Shown: one piece after another, positions 25,618-34,484 of the stretch
Numbering within the stretch: the first letter of the stretch is position 1
Layout: the number at the start of each line of letters is the position of its first letter
Assembly (NCBI GenBank): GCA_027459785.1
Contig: DAIDGU010000059.1
Location: forward strand, 1-56,824
Reading direction: 5' to 3'
From: Ktedonobacteria bacterium
Lineage (GTDB): Bacteria; Chloroflexota; Ktedonobacteria; Ktedonobacterales; JACDGC01
DNA length: 56,824 nt
Made by a program: the position numbers and the translations under genes
Notes under the pieces: generated by a model
The model's database searches: none
What the model was told of the DNA's origin: nothing
The model's input: only the letters and a program-made list of their open reading frames with translations

Positions 25618-27504
25618 ATGATCATCGTTGCTTTGGCGCTGGTGGGCGCACTGATCGTCACGGTCATTCTGGTGGCGGCGCGGTTGCTGCTGAGCCGGCA
25701 GAAGGTGGATCTGCAACGCGCGATATTGCCGTGGGCGGGCGTGCTGTTCGTCCTGAACTTCATCTTCGATCTGATCGTCTTTTATTTCGCCATGCCGGCG
25801 CTCACCGGACCGTATGGCGGCTGGCAATGGTTGCTGTGGCCGCTGCTGCTGAGCGGCATCCTCAGCCTGGCGCTGAGCGGCGCGGTGGCTAGCCAGCGCA
25901 TGATGGAGCGGCTGGCGCAGAATGCGCCCCTGCCCTTCCGCCGCGTCGTCTCCACTGATCCGCCGGGCTGGCGCACACTGATGGCCGATGGCGCGGGCGC
26001 TGCCGGCGTCGTCGCAGTCGTGCTGGCGCTCTTCGTCGGCCTCGTCGCCAATAGCGTCATCGTCATCGCCACCACGTGGTTCGACCCGAATGCCAAGGCG
26101 CTTGCGGCAATCCCGCACGTGCAAGTATCCACCAGCCAGTTGCCAGCGACGAACGTGCAGCATATCGTGCTGGTGACGCAAGCCATCGCCGTCTATCGCG
26201 GCCAGCAAGTTTTGGCGCAGTCGGGGCAGAACCTCGGCTCGATCTACCATCTGGAAGACGCGCAATATACCTTGCAATCCGTCGCCGGGCATCTCTACTG
26301 GATCGCGCCGCTGGTGTATAACAACGTCTTCGCCAATCTGGGCAACTATAACACGCCGGGCTATGTGGTGGTGGACGCTGAGAATCCCGATGCGCCGCCG
26401 CAACTGCGCACCGGCTACCATTTGCATTACGTGCCGAACGCGATCCTCAACCAGGATCTCATCCGCCACGTCTATCTGAGCGGCTACACCTATGGCGATC
26501 TGGTTGATCCCACACTGGAAGTGCGCGACGACTGGCGACCGTTTTACACGATCTCGCTGATGCAGCCCTCGCGTGGTTTCACCGGCGAAGTGCTTAAGCA
26601 AGTGCTGCTGGTCGATCCCCAGACCGGCGACATCCAGGCGTTCGCGCCGGGCGACGTGCCGAGTTGGGTGGACCGCGTCGTCCCCAGCAGCGTCGTCGCA
26701 GACTACCTGGGCTGGTGGGGCCAATATCACGCCGCGCCGTGGTTCAATCCGTCGGGTGCCGGCCAGCAGACGCCGGCGAGCGATCCTGAACTGGTGTATA
26801 ACGATGTAAATCAGCCCGTCTGGCTGGTGCCGATGACCTCCAGTTCGGCGCAGGATAGCTCCAGCACCGGCGTGATGCTCTTCGACACCAAGCAGAATCT
26901 GGCCACGTTCTATCCGCTGGCCGGGCTGGGCGTCGGCAACAACGTGACAACAGCGTTCTCATCCACCCAGGCCAACATTCGTGGCTATGACGTCAGCACG
27001 CCGCAGCTTTATTCGATCTATGGCCGCCCCACGTGGGTCGCCATCTACTCGCAGTCTGCTGGCACCGGCTCTGGCACCGGCGCGACCTTCCAGGCCGTGG
27101 GCTTGCTCGCCGCCGACGACCTGAACGGCGCGAACGTGCAATACGCGCCCTCGCGCGACCAGGCGCTGGCGCTCTATAGCCAATGGCTGGCGGGCCATCC
27201 CAAAGGCGGCACGGGGACGACGGGGACGCCCGGCACCAGCACCACCACGATCTCCGGCAAGGTGATCCGCGTCGCGCCGACCACCGTCAGCGGTAACACC
27301 GTCTACTATCTGTGGATCTCCGGCCAATCGCATATCTTCACCGCGACAGCGGCGATCTCGTCGATCCTGCCGCTGGTGCAGCCGGGCGACGACGTGACCG
27401 GCTCCTACCTGGAAACCGGCCAGCAGGTTGAATCGCTCACGACCTTCACCGACAACTCCATCGTGCTGCCTACCGCCCAACCGGCCCCCGCGCCGACCCC
27501 GTAA
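25618..27504 (+). CDS. Large membrane protein with extracytoplasmic domain, unknown function
   Basis: 628 aa from ATG 25618, with GGGAGGCAGG upstream. Four hydrophobic segments occupy about residues 1-22, 38-60, 68-92 and 120-150; the rest is a large, probably external domain with many Tyr and Trp residues. A Gly/Thr linker (GGTGTTGTPGTSTTT, about 538-555) leads to a small C-terminal beta domain (SGKVIRVAPTTVSGN, like an OB or bacterial-surface module) and a Pro-rich end. No catalytic motif is recognised. It is monocistronic; a TATACT box lies at 25486-25491. Confidence 0.7.
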   Translation: MIIVALALVGALIVTVILVAARLLLSRQKVDLQRAILPWAGVLFVLNFIFDLIVFYFAMPALTGPYGGWQWLLWPLLLSGILSLALSGAVASQRMMERLAQNAPLPFRRVVSTDPPGWRTLMADGAGAAGVVAVVLALFVGLVANSVIVIATTWFDPNAKALAAIPHVQVSTSQLPATNVQHIVLVTQAIAVYRGQQVLAQSGQNLGSIYHLEDAQYTLQSVAGHLYWIAPLVYNNVFANLGNYNTPGYVVVDAENPDAPPQLRTGYHLHYVPNAILNQDLIRHVYLSGYTYGDLVDPTLEVRDDWRPFYTISLMQPSRGFTGEVLKQVLLVDPQTGDIQAFAPGDVPSWVDRVVPSSVVADYLGWWGQYHAAPWFNPSGAGQQTPASDPELVYNDVNQPVWLVPMTSSSAQDSSSTGVMLFDTKQNLATFYPLAGLGVGNNVTTAFSSTQANIRGYDVSTPQLYSIYGRPTWVAIYSQSAGTGSGTGATFQAVGLLAADDLNGANVQYAPSRDQALALYSQWLAGHPKGGTGTTGTPGTSTTTISGKVIRVAPTTVSGNTVYYLWISGQSHIFTATAAISSILPLVQPGDDVTGSYLETGQQVESLTTFTDNSIVLPTAQPAPAPTP

Positions 27505-27506
27505 GG

Positions 27507-27770
27507 GAGACGGTCGAACACGAAAGGCCACGAAGATCCTTGAAACGTGGGGCGGACATTCCTGTCCGCCACGTGACAGACAAAAATGTCTGTCCTCCCG
27601 ATAGACGTGGGGCGGACATTCCTGTCCGCCACGTGACAGACAAAAATGTCTGTCCTCCCGATAGACGTGGGGCGGACATTCCTGTCCGCCACCCCATTTC
27701 AAAAATCCTTTCGTGACCTTTCGTGGCCTTTTTCGTGGCCTTCGTGTTCCCGACCCTGCCCTTGCCTCCT
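27507..27770. repeat. CGTGGCCTTTCGTG-type repeat pair flanking a tandem array
   Basis: GAACACGAAAGGCCACGAAG at 27518-27537 is matched in inverse orientation by TTTCGTGGCC and GGCCTTCGTGTTC at 27718-27751. The 60-bp tandem array lies between the arms. Nothing else occupies this gap between two gene ends. Confidence 0.6.
27545..27692. repeat. 60-bp tandem repeat, 2.5 copies
   Basis: 27545-27604 and 27605-27664 are identical, and 27665-27692 is a partial third copy. Each unit carries two perfect hairpins: GGCGGACATTCCTGTCCGCC and ACAGACAAAAATGTCTGT. The array sits between convergent genes. Confidence 0.95.
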
Positions 27771-28719
27771 ATTCCAGCACATCGCGCCGCCAGGTGAGGC
27801 CGACGGCCAGGCCGACGAAGATGACCGCGTAGACCGCGATGACCACCAGCATGTGCGTGAGATCATAGCTCACCAATGGCCCCAGACCGAAGTTGAAGAA
27901 GCTGGCTTGGGCCACAGCCGGACCGCTGGCGGTCTGCACCGTCTCGCTGAGCGGCGCGATCCACGTGCCAGCCAGCACGTTGAGATTGGGACCGAGAAAA
28001 TAGCCGGTGACGTTCAGCCAGAAATCATTGTTGGTCACGTGGTTGATGATCAGCATGACGATGGTGCCGATATTATCCGCCGCGAAAAAGCTCAGGCCGA
28101 CGGTCATGCCCACCGCGACCGAGCGGCCAACCACCGTCGCCGCTGCCGTCAGGGCGATGGTGACGAACATATTGATGATGATAGTCAGGATGTCGATGCG
28201 TATGTCGGCCCAGAAGGTCGGCGTAGCGGCACTCAGCACGTTCAGGCTGCCGGTGGCGATCTGATAATACAGCAGGCCGGCGACGCCTTCCAACGCCAGG
28301 CCGCCGACCAGCAGCAGCAGCGCGACCGCGAAGATCGCCAGCGCCTTCGCCGCCAGCAGTTCCAACCGGGCCACGCCGCGCGCCAGCACGATGCGGATCG
28401 TCCCCTGCTGGTAGTCCAGCCCGATGACCAGCGCCGTCAGAATGCTCAGCACGAAGCCGGAGAAGACTCGCAACAATCCCAGATTGCCGCTGGCGTTGCG
28501 CACCAGCGAGAGCAGCGGCGCGGCAGCGATGCGCGCCTGCGCGTTTGCCAGCCCCAGCGAGCCGAGCCAGGGCAGCAGCAGCACGCCTACCAGCAAGATC
28601 AGCATGATCCACAGCGCCCGCAAGCGCGTCATTTTGATGAGTTCGCCACGTAGCACGCCCAGGAAGCTGGGCCGTAATTCACCCGTGCCGGTCGTCGCGG
28701 CACCCATTGCCAGCGCCAT
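27769..28719 (-). CDS. ABC-2 type transporter permease
   Basis: 316 aa from ATG 28719, whose A overlaps the stop (TGA) of the ATPase gene; a longer frame upstream overlaps the ATPase gene and is rejected. Six hydrophobic segments: about 38-57 (WIMLILLVGVLLLPWLGSLG), 85-115, 130-155, 180-205, 215-240 and 285-310. GLDYQQGTIRIVLARGVARL is the coupling segment of NatB/ABC-2-type permeases. It works with the ATPase encoded upstream, probably exporting a peptide, lipid or antibiotic. Confidence 0.88.
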   Translation of the reverse strand: MALAMGAATTGTGELRPSFLGVLRGELIKMTRLRALWIMLILLVGVLLLPWLGSLGLANAQARIAAAPLLSLVRNASGNLGLLRVFSGFVLSILTALVIGLDYQQGTIRIVLARGVARLELLAAKALAIFAVALLLLVGGLALEGVAGLLYYQIATGSLNVLSAATPTFWADIRIDILTIIINMFVTIALTAAATVVGRSVAVGMTVGLSFFAADNIGTIVMLIINHVTNNDFWLNVTGYFLGPNLNVLAGTWIAPLSETVQTASGPAVAQASFFNFGLGPLVSYDLTHMLVVIAVYAVIFVGLAVGLTWRRDVLE

Positions 28720-29687
28720 CAGCGCACCTCCCCAGTGCCGTTGCTGGTCAAGCGCAGGAAGACCTCTTCCAGGCTCTCTTCTTGATAATTCAGTTGATCC
28801 GGATACAAGCCGGCTTCGGCCAGCGCGTGCGCGATGTAGCGCCCCTGGCTCTGTGGCGCAGTGGTGTGGAGCGTGCCGTCGGCCTCTAGCCGCGCACTCG
28901 CGCCCCACGGTTGGTGTTGGATGGCAGTGAGCGCCGCCGCTGGATTTTCCACCCGCACGACGAATTCGCCATGCCCGCGCGTCAAACCGGCAACGGTGGA
29001 TTCAGTGACCAGCCGGCCCAGATTGATGATCGCCACCCGTGTGCAGATCTGCTGCACCTCGCCCAGCACATGGCTGGAGATGAAGATCGTCTTGCCCTGC
29101 GCGGCGAGTTGGCGCAACAGATCGCGCATCTCCACGATGCCGGCGGGGTCCAGGCCGTTCGCGGGCTCATCCAGGATCAGCACATCGGGATCGTTCAGCA
29201 GCGCCACGCCGACCCCTAACCGCTGCTTCATGCCCAGCGAATAGGTGCGCACGCGGTCGTGGTCGCGCCCTTTCAGCCCCACCTGGCTCAGCACGGCGTC
29301 CAGCCGCGCCTCGCTGACGCCGCCGAGGATCGCGCCGACGGCGCGCAGGTTGTCGCGCCCCGACAGATACAGGTGCAGTGCTGGCTGCTCGATCAGCGCG
29401 CCCACGCGCGGCAACACCTGGGCGCGGTGCGTCACCACATCCTGCCCCAAAATCTCGACGCTGCCCGCCGTCGGCGTGATCAGCCCCAGCGCCATACGGA
29501 TCGTCGTCGTTTTGCCCGCGCCGTTCGGCCCCAGAAAGCCGAAGATCTCGCCGCGTTGCACCGCCAGGTTCAGCCCGTTGACGGCGGGCCGTGTGCCATA
29601 GCGCTTCACCAGATCGCGCGTGCGCAGCACCACCTCACCCGTCGCCTTGGCGCTGGTGGCGGCGTAAGGTTGGGTATCCGCTACCAT
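28719..29687 (-). CDS. ABC transporter ATP-binding protein
   Basis: 322 aa, CcmA/BcrA-like. Walker A GPNGAGKTTTIR, signature YSLGMKQRLGVG (LSGGQ variant), Walker B VLILDEPANGLDP, and switch His in SSHVLGEV. The C-terminal 90 residues form the extra domain seen in BcrA-type exporters (EESLEEVFLRLTSN at the end). ATG 29687 has GAGGAGG about 8 nt upstream. It forms a two-gene unit with the permease; no regulator is adjacent. Confidence 0.93.
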   Translation of the reverse strand: MVADTQPYAATSAKATGEVVLRTRDLVKRYGTRPAVNGLNLAVQRGEIFGFLGPNGAGKTTTIRMALGLITPTAGSVEILGQDVVTHRAQVLPRVGALIEQPALHLYLSGRDNLRAVGAILGGVSEARLDAVLSQVGLKGRDHDRVRTYSLGMKQRLGVGVALLNDPDVLILDEPANGLDPAGIVEMRDLLRQLAAQGKTIFISSHVLGEVQQICTRVAIINLGRLVTESTVAGLTRGHGEFVVRVENPAAALTAIQHQPWGASARLEADGTLHTTAPQSQGRYIAHALAEAGLYPDQLNYQEESLEEVFLRLTSNGTGEVR

Positions 29688-29902
29688 GCTCGTGCCTCCT
29701 CACAATCATATCGCTTATGCAGAAATCGCATCGTCGTGCGGGAACGCGGTTGCCAGCAGGAAACAACGAGGGGAAACGCGCGCTCCCACCGGCAAGCCCG
29801 TCCCACGCATTCAGGATACGCGGCTTGCATGAAACGCTTGTGAAAGGTTGATGAGAATCGGATGAAATCGGGCGGCTCTGGCGGTCGGCGCGTGGCATGC
29901 GC

Positions 29903-29908
29903 TATACT
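29903..29908 (+). promoter_or_regulatory. -10 box of the flavin reductase gene
   Basis: TATACT, with an AT-rich tail, 50 nt upstream of the start codon; the -35 region is poor. Confidence 0.4.
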
Positions 29909-29958
29909 TTATAAAAGGTAGCGCAGTTTAGCCCGCATATTGGAGACAACAGCACACT

Positions 29959-30441
29959 ATGACCATCGATCAGCTTGAGTTTCGCCAGGTAATGGGCAAC
30001 TTCGCCACCGGCGTGACCATCGTGACGGCGGCGCACGCGGGCAAGTATGCCGGCTTCACCGCGAATGCTTTCACTTCCGTATCACTGGACCCGCCCTTGG
30101 TGCTGGTTTGCATCGGCAACCAGAATGCTTCACTCACCGTCATCGAAACCAGCCAGGCGTTTTGTGTGAACATCCTGGCGGCGGATCAGGAAGATCTCGC
30201 GCGCATCTTCGCCAAAAACGGCCCGGCGAAATATGAGCATCTGGCGCAGGTGCAGCACCACGCCGCCAGCACCGGCGCACCCATCCTCGCCGGCACGCTC
30301 GCCTGGCTGGATTGCCGCCTCACACAAGCCTACGCCGGCGGCGACCACCTGATCCTTATGGGCGAGGTCGTCGCGCTGGGAGCCGCGCCCGGCGACCCGC
30401 TGCTTTACCTGCGCGCGAAATATACACGGCTGGGGCAATGA
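29959..30441 (+). CDS. Flavin reductase-like protein (FMN-binding, DIM6/NTAB type)
   Basis: 160 aa, whole-length single-domain family member. FRQVMGNFATGVTIVTA and GFTANAFTSVSLDPPLVLVC are the conserved flavin-binding strands; GDHLILMGEVVAL closes the barrel. These enzymes reduce FMN or FAD with NAD(P)H for partner monooxygenases or act as small flavoprotein reductases. No monooxygenase gene is adjacent, so the partner is unknown. GGAGAC lies rather far (about 13 nt) from the ATG. Confidence 0.88.
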   Translation: MTIDQLEFRQVMGNFATGVTIVTAAHAGKYAGFTANAFTSVSLDPPLVLVCIGNQNASLTVIETSQAFCVNILAADQEDLARIFAKNGPAKYEHLAQVQHHAASTGAPILAGTLAWLDCRLTQAYAGGDHLILMGEVVALGAAPGDPLLYLRAKYTRLGQ

Positions 30442-30572
30442 TCGTGCGCGACTGGCATACTTTTCTGCACAAGCGATCCGGCAAAAATTCGCTGCTCACC
30501 CCTTGCCCCACATGTGCTATGATATCCCCACATGGCGTGACCATCGCCCGCACACCGGGCCGCGCTAGGTGG

Positions 30573-30612
30573 CCTGGGTGGCGCACGCCCGTAGGCGCGG
30601 CTTCAGCCGCCG
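30573..30612. repeat. Short copy of the palindromic family
   Basis: GCGCACGCCCGTAGGCGCGG followed by CTTCAGCCGCC is the right arm of the element at 8196-8316, with the hairpin stem changed to GCGGCT/AGCCGC. It lies in the leader of the response regulator gene. Confidence 0.6.
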
Positions 30613-30635
30613 GCAGAGAAGACAGGGGAGCCGTT

Positions 30636-31016
30636 ATGTCGAAGCGTGTCCTCATCGTCGATGACGATAAAACCATCGCGGAACTTATGGAATTGGCCCT
30701 TTTGCAAGATGGCTATAGCGCCCGCAAGACCATCCAACCCTTGCGCTTTTTCGACGAGGTGCGTGAGTTCCAGCCCGATCTCATCCTGCTGGATCTGATG
30801 ATGCCCTACCTCGACGGCAGCGATGAACTGCGCCTGTTGGCGCTGGACCCGGCCACAAGCGGCATCCCCGTGATCATGGTGACGGCGGATGTCGATGCCA
30901 AGCGCCCCGAACGCGCGGCGGAATATCAGGCGATGGGCGTGAAGCTGGTCATCACCAAACCCGTCGATCTCAACTACATCTTACAACTCATCCGCGAAAC
31001 CATCGGCGAACCGTAA
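30636..31016 (+). CDS. Single-domain response regulator (CheY-like receiver)
   Basis: 126 aa from ATG 30636, with AGGGGAG about 7 nt upstream; longer frames run through the repeat and are rejected. Receiver domain with acidic pocket VDDDK, phospho-acceptor Asp in LILLDLMMP (about residue 53), Thr in IIMVTAD-like VIMVTAD, and Lys in VITKPVD. There is no output domain. No kinase gene is adjacent; the kinase remnant at 40399 is far away. plsX begins 17 nt downstream, so the two may share a transcript. Confidence 0.9.
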   Translation: MSKRVLIVDDDKTIAELMELALLQDGYSARKTIQPLRFFDEVREFQPDLILLDLMMPYLDGSDELRLLALDPATSGIPVIMVTADVDAKRPERAAEYQAMGVKLVITKPVDLNYILQLIRETIGEP

Positions 31017-31033
31017 TTAGAGGAGTGGGGGAC

Positions 31034-32077
31034 ATGGCAGAGGCAGAGGCAGCGCGCCGCGTGGCGCTGGACGTGATGGGCGGCGACCACGCGCCGGAAG
31101 AGGTCGTGCTGGGGGCCGTGCAGGCCGCGCGCGAGCTGGGCATCGGCGTCATCCTGGTGGGACCGGAGCCGGCGATCCGCACAGAGATGGCCAAGCACGA
31201 TATCAGCGGGCTGGACCTGACCATCGAGCATACCGACGAGGTCGTGCGCATGGACGAACACCCCGCCGAGGCGGTGCGCACCCGCCCCAATAACACCATG
31301 TCGCTGTGCATGCGGCTGATTAAAGAGGGTCGCGCGGGCGCGATGGTGACGGCGGGCAACAGCGGTGCGGCGGTCGCCGCCGCGCTCCTGGGGCTGGGGC
31401 GCATCAAGGGCATCGCGCGGCCCGCGCTGGGGACCGTGCTGCCGACTGCGACCGGCAAACCTACCTTGCTGCTGGATGTCGGCGCGACCACCGACAGCAA
31501 GCCGAATTACCTCGCCCAGTTCGCCCTGATGGGATCAGCCTACATGAAGGGCGTCTTCGGCGTGGCAAACCCCAAAGTCGGTCTGCTGGCGAACGGCGAG
31601 GAAGACTCCAAGGGCGATCAACTGGTGCAGGAGGCTCACGGCCTGATCCGCCAGATGGCGCAGAGCGGCGCGGTGAACTTTGCCGGCAACGTCGAGGGGC
31701 GCGACATCCCCGCCGGTCAGGTGGACGTGATCGTGTGCGACGGCTTCGTCGGCAACGTGGCGCTCAAGCTCAGCGAGGGGCTGGCGAAAATGCTGTTGGG
31801 AACGATCCGCACCGAGATTTACGCGAATCCGGTGAACCAGGTCGGCGGGCTGATCCTCAAGGGTGCCTTCAATAAAGTTCGTGCCAAACTGGACTACGAG
31901 GAATACGGCGGTGCGCCGCTCTTGGGCGTCAAAGGCGTGGCCATCGTCGCCCACGGCAGCTCGCATGCCAAAGCGATCAAGAACGCGCTGCGCGTCGGCT
32001 TTCAGGCGGCGGAACAAGGCGTACCGGAACGCATCGCCGAGGGGCTGGCGACCTCTGGCGCGGCGGCGGGCGACTAG
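31034..32077 (+). CDS. plsX: Phosphate acyltransferase PlsX
   Basis: 347 aa, usual length. Converts acyl-ACP to acyl-phosphate, the first step of the PlsX/PlsY route to phosphatidic acid; peripheral membrane enzyme. Signature RVALDVMGGDHAPEEVV near the N-terminus, TAGNSGAAVAAALL, DVGATTDSKPNYLAQFA, and the C-terminal GGAPLLGVKGVAIVAHGSS. ATG 31034 has AGGAG 8 nt upstream; the in-frame GTG at 31025 overlaps that site and is rejected. The usual fabD/fabH/acpP neighbours are missing. Confidence 0.95.
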   Translation: MAEAEAARRVALDVMGGDHAPEEVVLGAVQAARELGIGVILVGPEPAIRTEMAKHDISGLDLTIEHTDEVVRMDEHPAEAVRTRPNNTMSLCMRLIKEGRAGAMVTAGNSGAAVAAALLGLGRIKGIARPALGTVLPTATGKPTLLLDVGATTDSKPNYLAQFALMGSAYMKGVFGVANPKVGLLANGEEDSKGDQLVQEAHGLIRQMAQSGAVNFAGNVEGRDIPAGQVDVIVCDGFVGNVALKLSEGLAKMLLGTIRTEIYANPVNQVGGLILKGAFNKVRAKLDYEEYGGAPLLGVKGVAIVAHGSSHAKAIKNALRVGFQAAEQGVPERIAEGLATSGAAAGD

Positions 32078-32099
32078 CCTACTGATTTTCTCGCACGCC

Positions 32100-32792
32100 T
32101 CACCGTGCCGCGTCGGCCTTGAAGCGATAGAGCTGCGCCGGGCGGTGTGGCCCCTCCATCTTCGTCGCGTCAGTCTTTTCCAGGATATCGGTGGAAAGGA
32201 TCTTGCGGCGGAAATTGCGCTTATCCAACGGGCGATTGCGGATGGCCTCATAGACGGCTTGCAGTTCGCTCAGGGTGAATTCCGGCGCGAGCAACTGGAA
32301 GCCGATCGTGGTATATTCCAGCTTGCCACGCAGCCGCTGGATCGTGTAGTCGATGATCGCCGCATGGTCGAAGGCGAGGTCCGGCAGATGATAGAGCGGG
32401 AACCACTCCGCCTCGGCGGCGTCATCCGCCGCGCGCACCGAGACGTTCAGCCGCGCCGCATCGATGAGCGCATAATAGACCACGGTGATGACGCGCGTGC
32501 GCGGGTCGCGGCCTGGATCGCCGAAGGTGTAAAGCTGCTCCAAAAAGATATCGCGGACGCCCGTCTCTTCCTCTAATTCGCGCAGCGCGGCGTGTTCCAG
32601 GCTCTCGTCCATATTGATGAAGCCGCCGGGGATCGCCCACATGCCGGCGAACGGCCAATTGCGCCGGCGCACCAGCAGGAGGCGCAACTCGCCCTCCACC
32701 AGCGTCAGGATAACGACATCCACCGTCACCGAGGGGCGCGGAAAATCTTCCGCGCGATACGTCTTGGCGGGGTCAGTTGCGGGTTGCGACAT
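32100..32792 (-). CDS. Nudix domain protein with C-terminal winged helix (NrtR-like regulator)
   Basis: 230 aa. Residues 20-155 are a Nudix domain with the box GGFINMDESLEHAALRELEE followed by ETGV, all acidic residues present. Residues 160-230 look like the winged-helix domain of NrtR regulators (SELQAVYEAIRNRPLDKRNF, then RRKIL). NrtR proteins sense ADP-ribose and control NAD metabolism or sugar genes; because the Nudix box is intact, hydrolase activity may persist. No NAD gene is adjacent. ATG 32792 follows CAGGTGAAATGGCACT. It converges on plsX. Confidence 0.85.
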   Translation of the reverse strand: MSQPATDPAKTYRAEDFPRPSVTVDVVILTLVEGELRLLLVRRRNWPFAGMWAIPGGFINMDESLEHAALRELEEETGVRDIFLEQLYTFGDPGRDPRTRVITVVYYALIDAARLNVSVRAADDAAEAEWFPLYHLPDLAFDHAAIIDYTIQRLRGKLEYTTIGFQLLAPEFTLSELQAVYEAIRNRPLDKRNFRRKILSTDILEKTDATKMEGPHRPAQLYRFKADAAR

Positions 32793-32885
32793 AGTGCCAT
32801 TTCACCTGCTTTCATGCATCTCACGGCTCATATATACATGCAGTGTACCATACCAAACCAGCGCCAGGCCCACCGGCATTGCTCG

Positions 32886-34337
32886 CTAGCCCTCACGCTT
32901 CAGGTCGGCCAACGCCTGACGCAATTCGGCGCTATGCGGCGAAAACGCATGCGGCGGGGCTTCCGCCTCGAAGTATTCTAACGCGATGTGATAGTGAACG
33001 CTGGCGGCACCGAAATTCTTGGTATTATAATAACATTGTCCCAAGAAGCGTTCGGCGTGGCCAGCCAGCCAGATGCGATTCTGTTCTTTCAGCGCGTCGG
33101 CCTGGCGTTGCAGATTGGCGATCACTGGTTGGGGAGCTAAGCCCCCCAGGAAGTAGTTCTGGAAAGCAGTGGCTTCGCGCTGTAAGGTGAAATACGTTTG
33201 TTGATCGGGATCGGCGACCGCGGGAAAACGCCGACCGATCTCGCTCACCAAGCCAACCGCGCGTGGGAGCCACGTCAAGGCATGTTCACTCCCCTGATTA
33301 AGCGTGATCCCACTCAGCGCGATGTCCAATGTCGAAAGATGCAAGTTCAGTATTCCGGCTTCCTGGCGCATATCAAGGGGACTGTTATTTTGGGCGAAAG
33401 CGGCTTGGGCGAAGGTGATCAAGTTGCGCATCGGCGAATAGGCTTGATCGTGGAGGATCTGGTTGCGTTCCTGACCGTGTTTGTGGTTGTGCAATCTCGC
33501 CTGCCAGGTGGCATTTTCAGCGGCGTGCCAGGGAATGGTGAGCGCCAGCGCACCCCAGATCTGATCATTCGGATTGGCGCTATGCCACACATCCGGCTTG
33601 ATCGCTTGCAAGGGCAATATGCCATTTCGGCACCGGGGGATCGTCACGCCATCTGTATTTTGCTCATTGATCCATTGCGTGATGAAATTCAATGCTGTTT
33701 CTGTATGGGCGTGCGCGGCTTCCAGATGGCCGGATATGCTTTCGGCGCGTGCAAGCTGGGTGTTGAGATAACAATCGAAACTTTCATAATCACGCTGTAA
33801 GCATCTTTGCCGCTGTTCATTCGTAAGCCGGCGGAAGGTCATAAGGGCATGATCGAGGCTGAGCAGGGCTTCTTGCGCGCGTTGGGCGTGCAGCGCCGCC
33901 CGCCCCCAGTAGTAATATAGTTGGATGCGCTGGGCCGCGTGGGTGGGATTTTCCAGGAGATACGCACAGGTGGTGAAAGCATCCATCGCGTCGTGCCAGC
34001 GGCCCAAACTCAGCGCCCCCGTGCCGATCAAGAACCAATAGCGGGCGGTTTCTAAGGGTGCCAAGGTAGGAAAAGCCGTGCGCAGCGTATGTTCCAAGCG
34101 ATAGAGCCGTTCGACATCCGCATGGGCGAAACTATAGACGTGGCGTGTTTGGGCGCGTTGCTGCCGTTCTGCGAGGTCCGGCATGAAAGGTAACGCAAGT
34201 TCGCCTTCAACCAGTTGTGTGTTGGCACTGGCAGCTAAAAAACTTTGGAGTTCGCGCTCGAAAGCCAGCACCCCAACGGTGCCTTCTGCTGGTGGGGTGG
34301 TAATATCGAAGCCGGTGAAATCAAATATGCTTTGCAT
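32886..34337 (-). CDS. TPR-like helical-repeat protein
   Basis: 483 aa, all-helical, with TPR-like units (ETARYWFLIGTGALSLGRWH, QLYYYWGRAALHAQRAQEAL, and AGHAERFLGQCYYNTKNFGA near the end). No membrane or enzyme motif. It is less GC-rich than its neighbours. ATG 34337 follows GGGGAACGAGGC. A second protein of the same style is encoded immediately upstream on the same strand (34485-35825); both contain the phrase LGRW(H/R)D in an early helix pair, so they may be distant paralogues. Scaffold or signalling roles are possible; no function is assigned. Confidence 0.65.
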   Translation of the reverse strand: MQSIFDFTGFDITTPPAEGTVGVLAFERELQSFLAASANTQLVEGELALPFMPDLAERQQRAQTRHVYSFAHADVERLYRLEHTLRTAFPTLAPLETARYWFLIGTGALSLGRWHDAMDAFTTCAYLLENPTHAAQRIQLYYYWGRAALHAQRAQEALLSLDHALMTFRRLTNEQRQRCLQRDYESFDCYLNTQLARAESISGHLEAAHAHTETALNFITQWINEQNTDGVTIPRCRNGILPLQAIKPDVWHSANPNDQIWGALALTIPWHAAENATWQARLHNHKHGQERNQILHDQAYSPMRNLITFAQAAFAQNNSPLDMRQEAGILNLHLSTLDIALSGITLNQGSEHALTWLPRAVGLVSEIGRRFPAVADPDQQTYFTLQREATAFQNYFLGGLAPQPVIANLQRQADALKEQNRIWLAGHAERFLGQCYYNTKNFGAASVHYHIALEYFEAEAPPHAFSPHSAELRQALADLKREG

Positions 34338-34484
34338 GCCTCGTTCCCCTTTATCTTGCTACGTTTATGACGTTCGCGCGCGCAGGTGCGTTGCAATCCC
34401 CTGGTGAACGATTCAACATTGTGCATATCTCACACACAAAGCATACCACACAAATGCTATCACACGTTTTCCCATGCTATTCTC

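Noticed and set aside
25453..26730. 425-codon minus-strand frame opposite the large membrane protein
   Set aside because: Composition rich in His, Gln and Arg, typical of antisense frames; no motif.
27405..27692. Minus-strand frame with a repeated 20-residue unit
   Set aside because: It is the translation of the 60-bp tandem hairpin repeat, not a protein gene.
30312..30635. Upstream extension of the response regulator
   Set aside because: It runs through the flavin reductase end and a repeat; the receiver domain starts properly at 30636.
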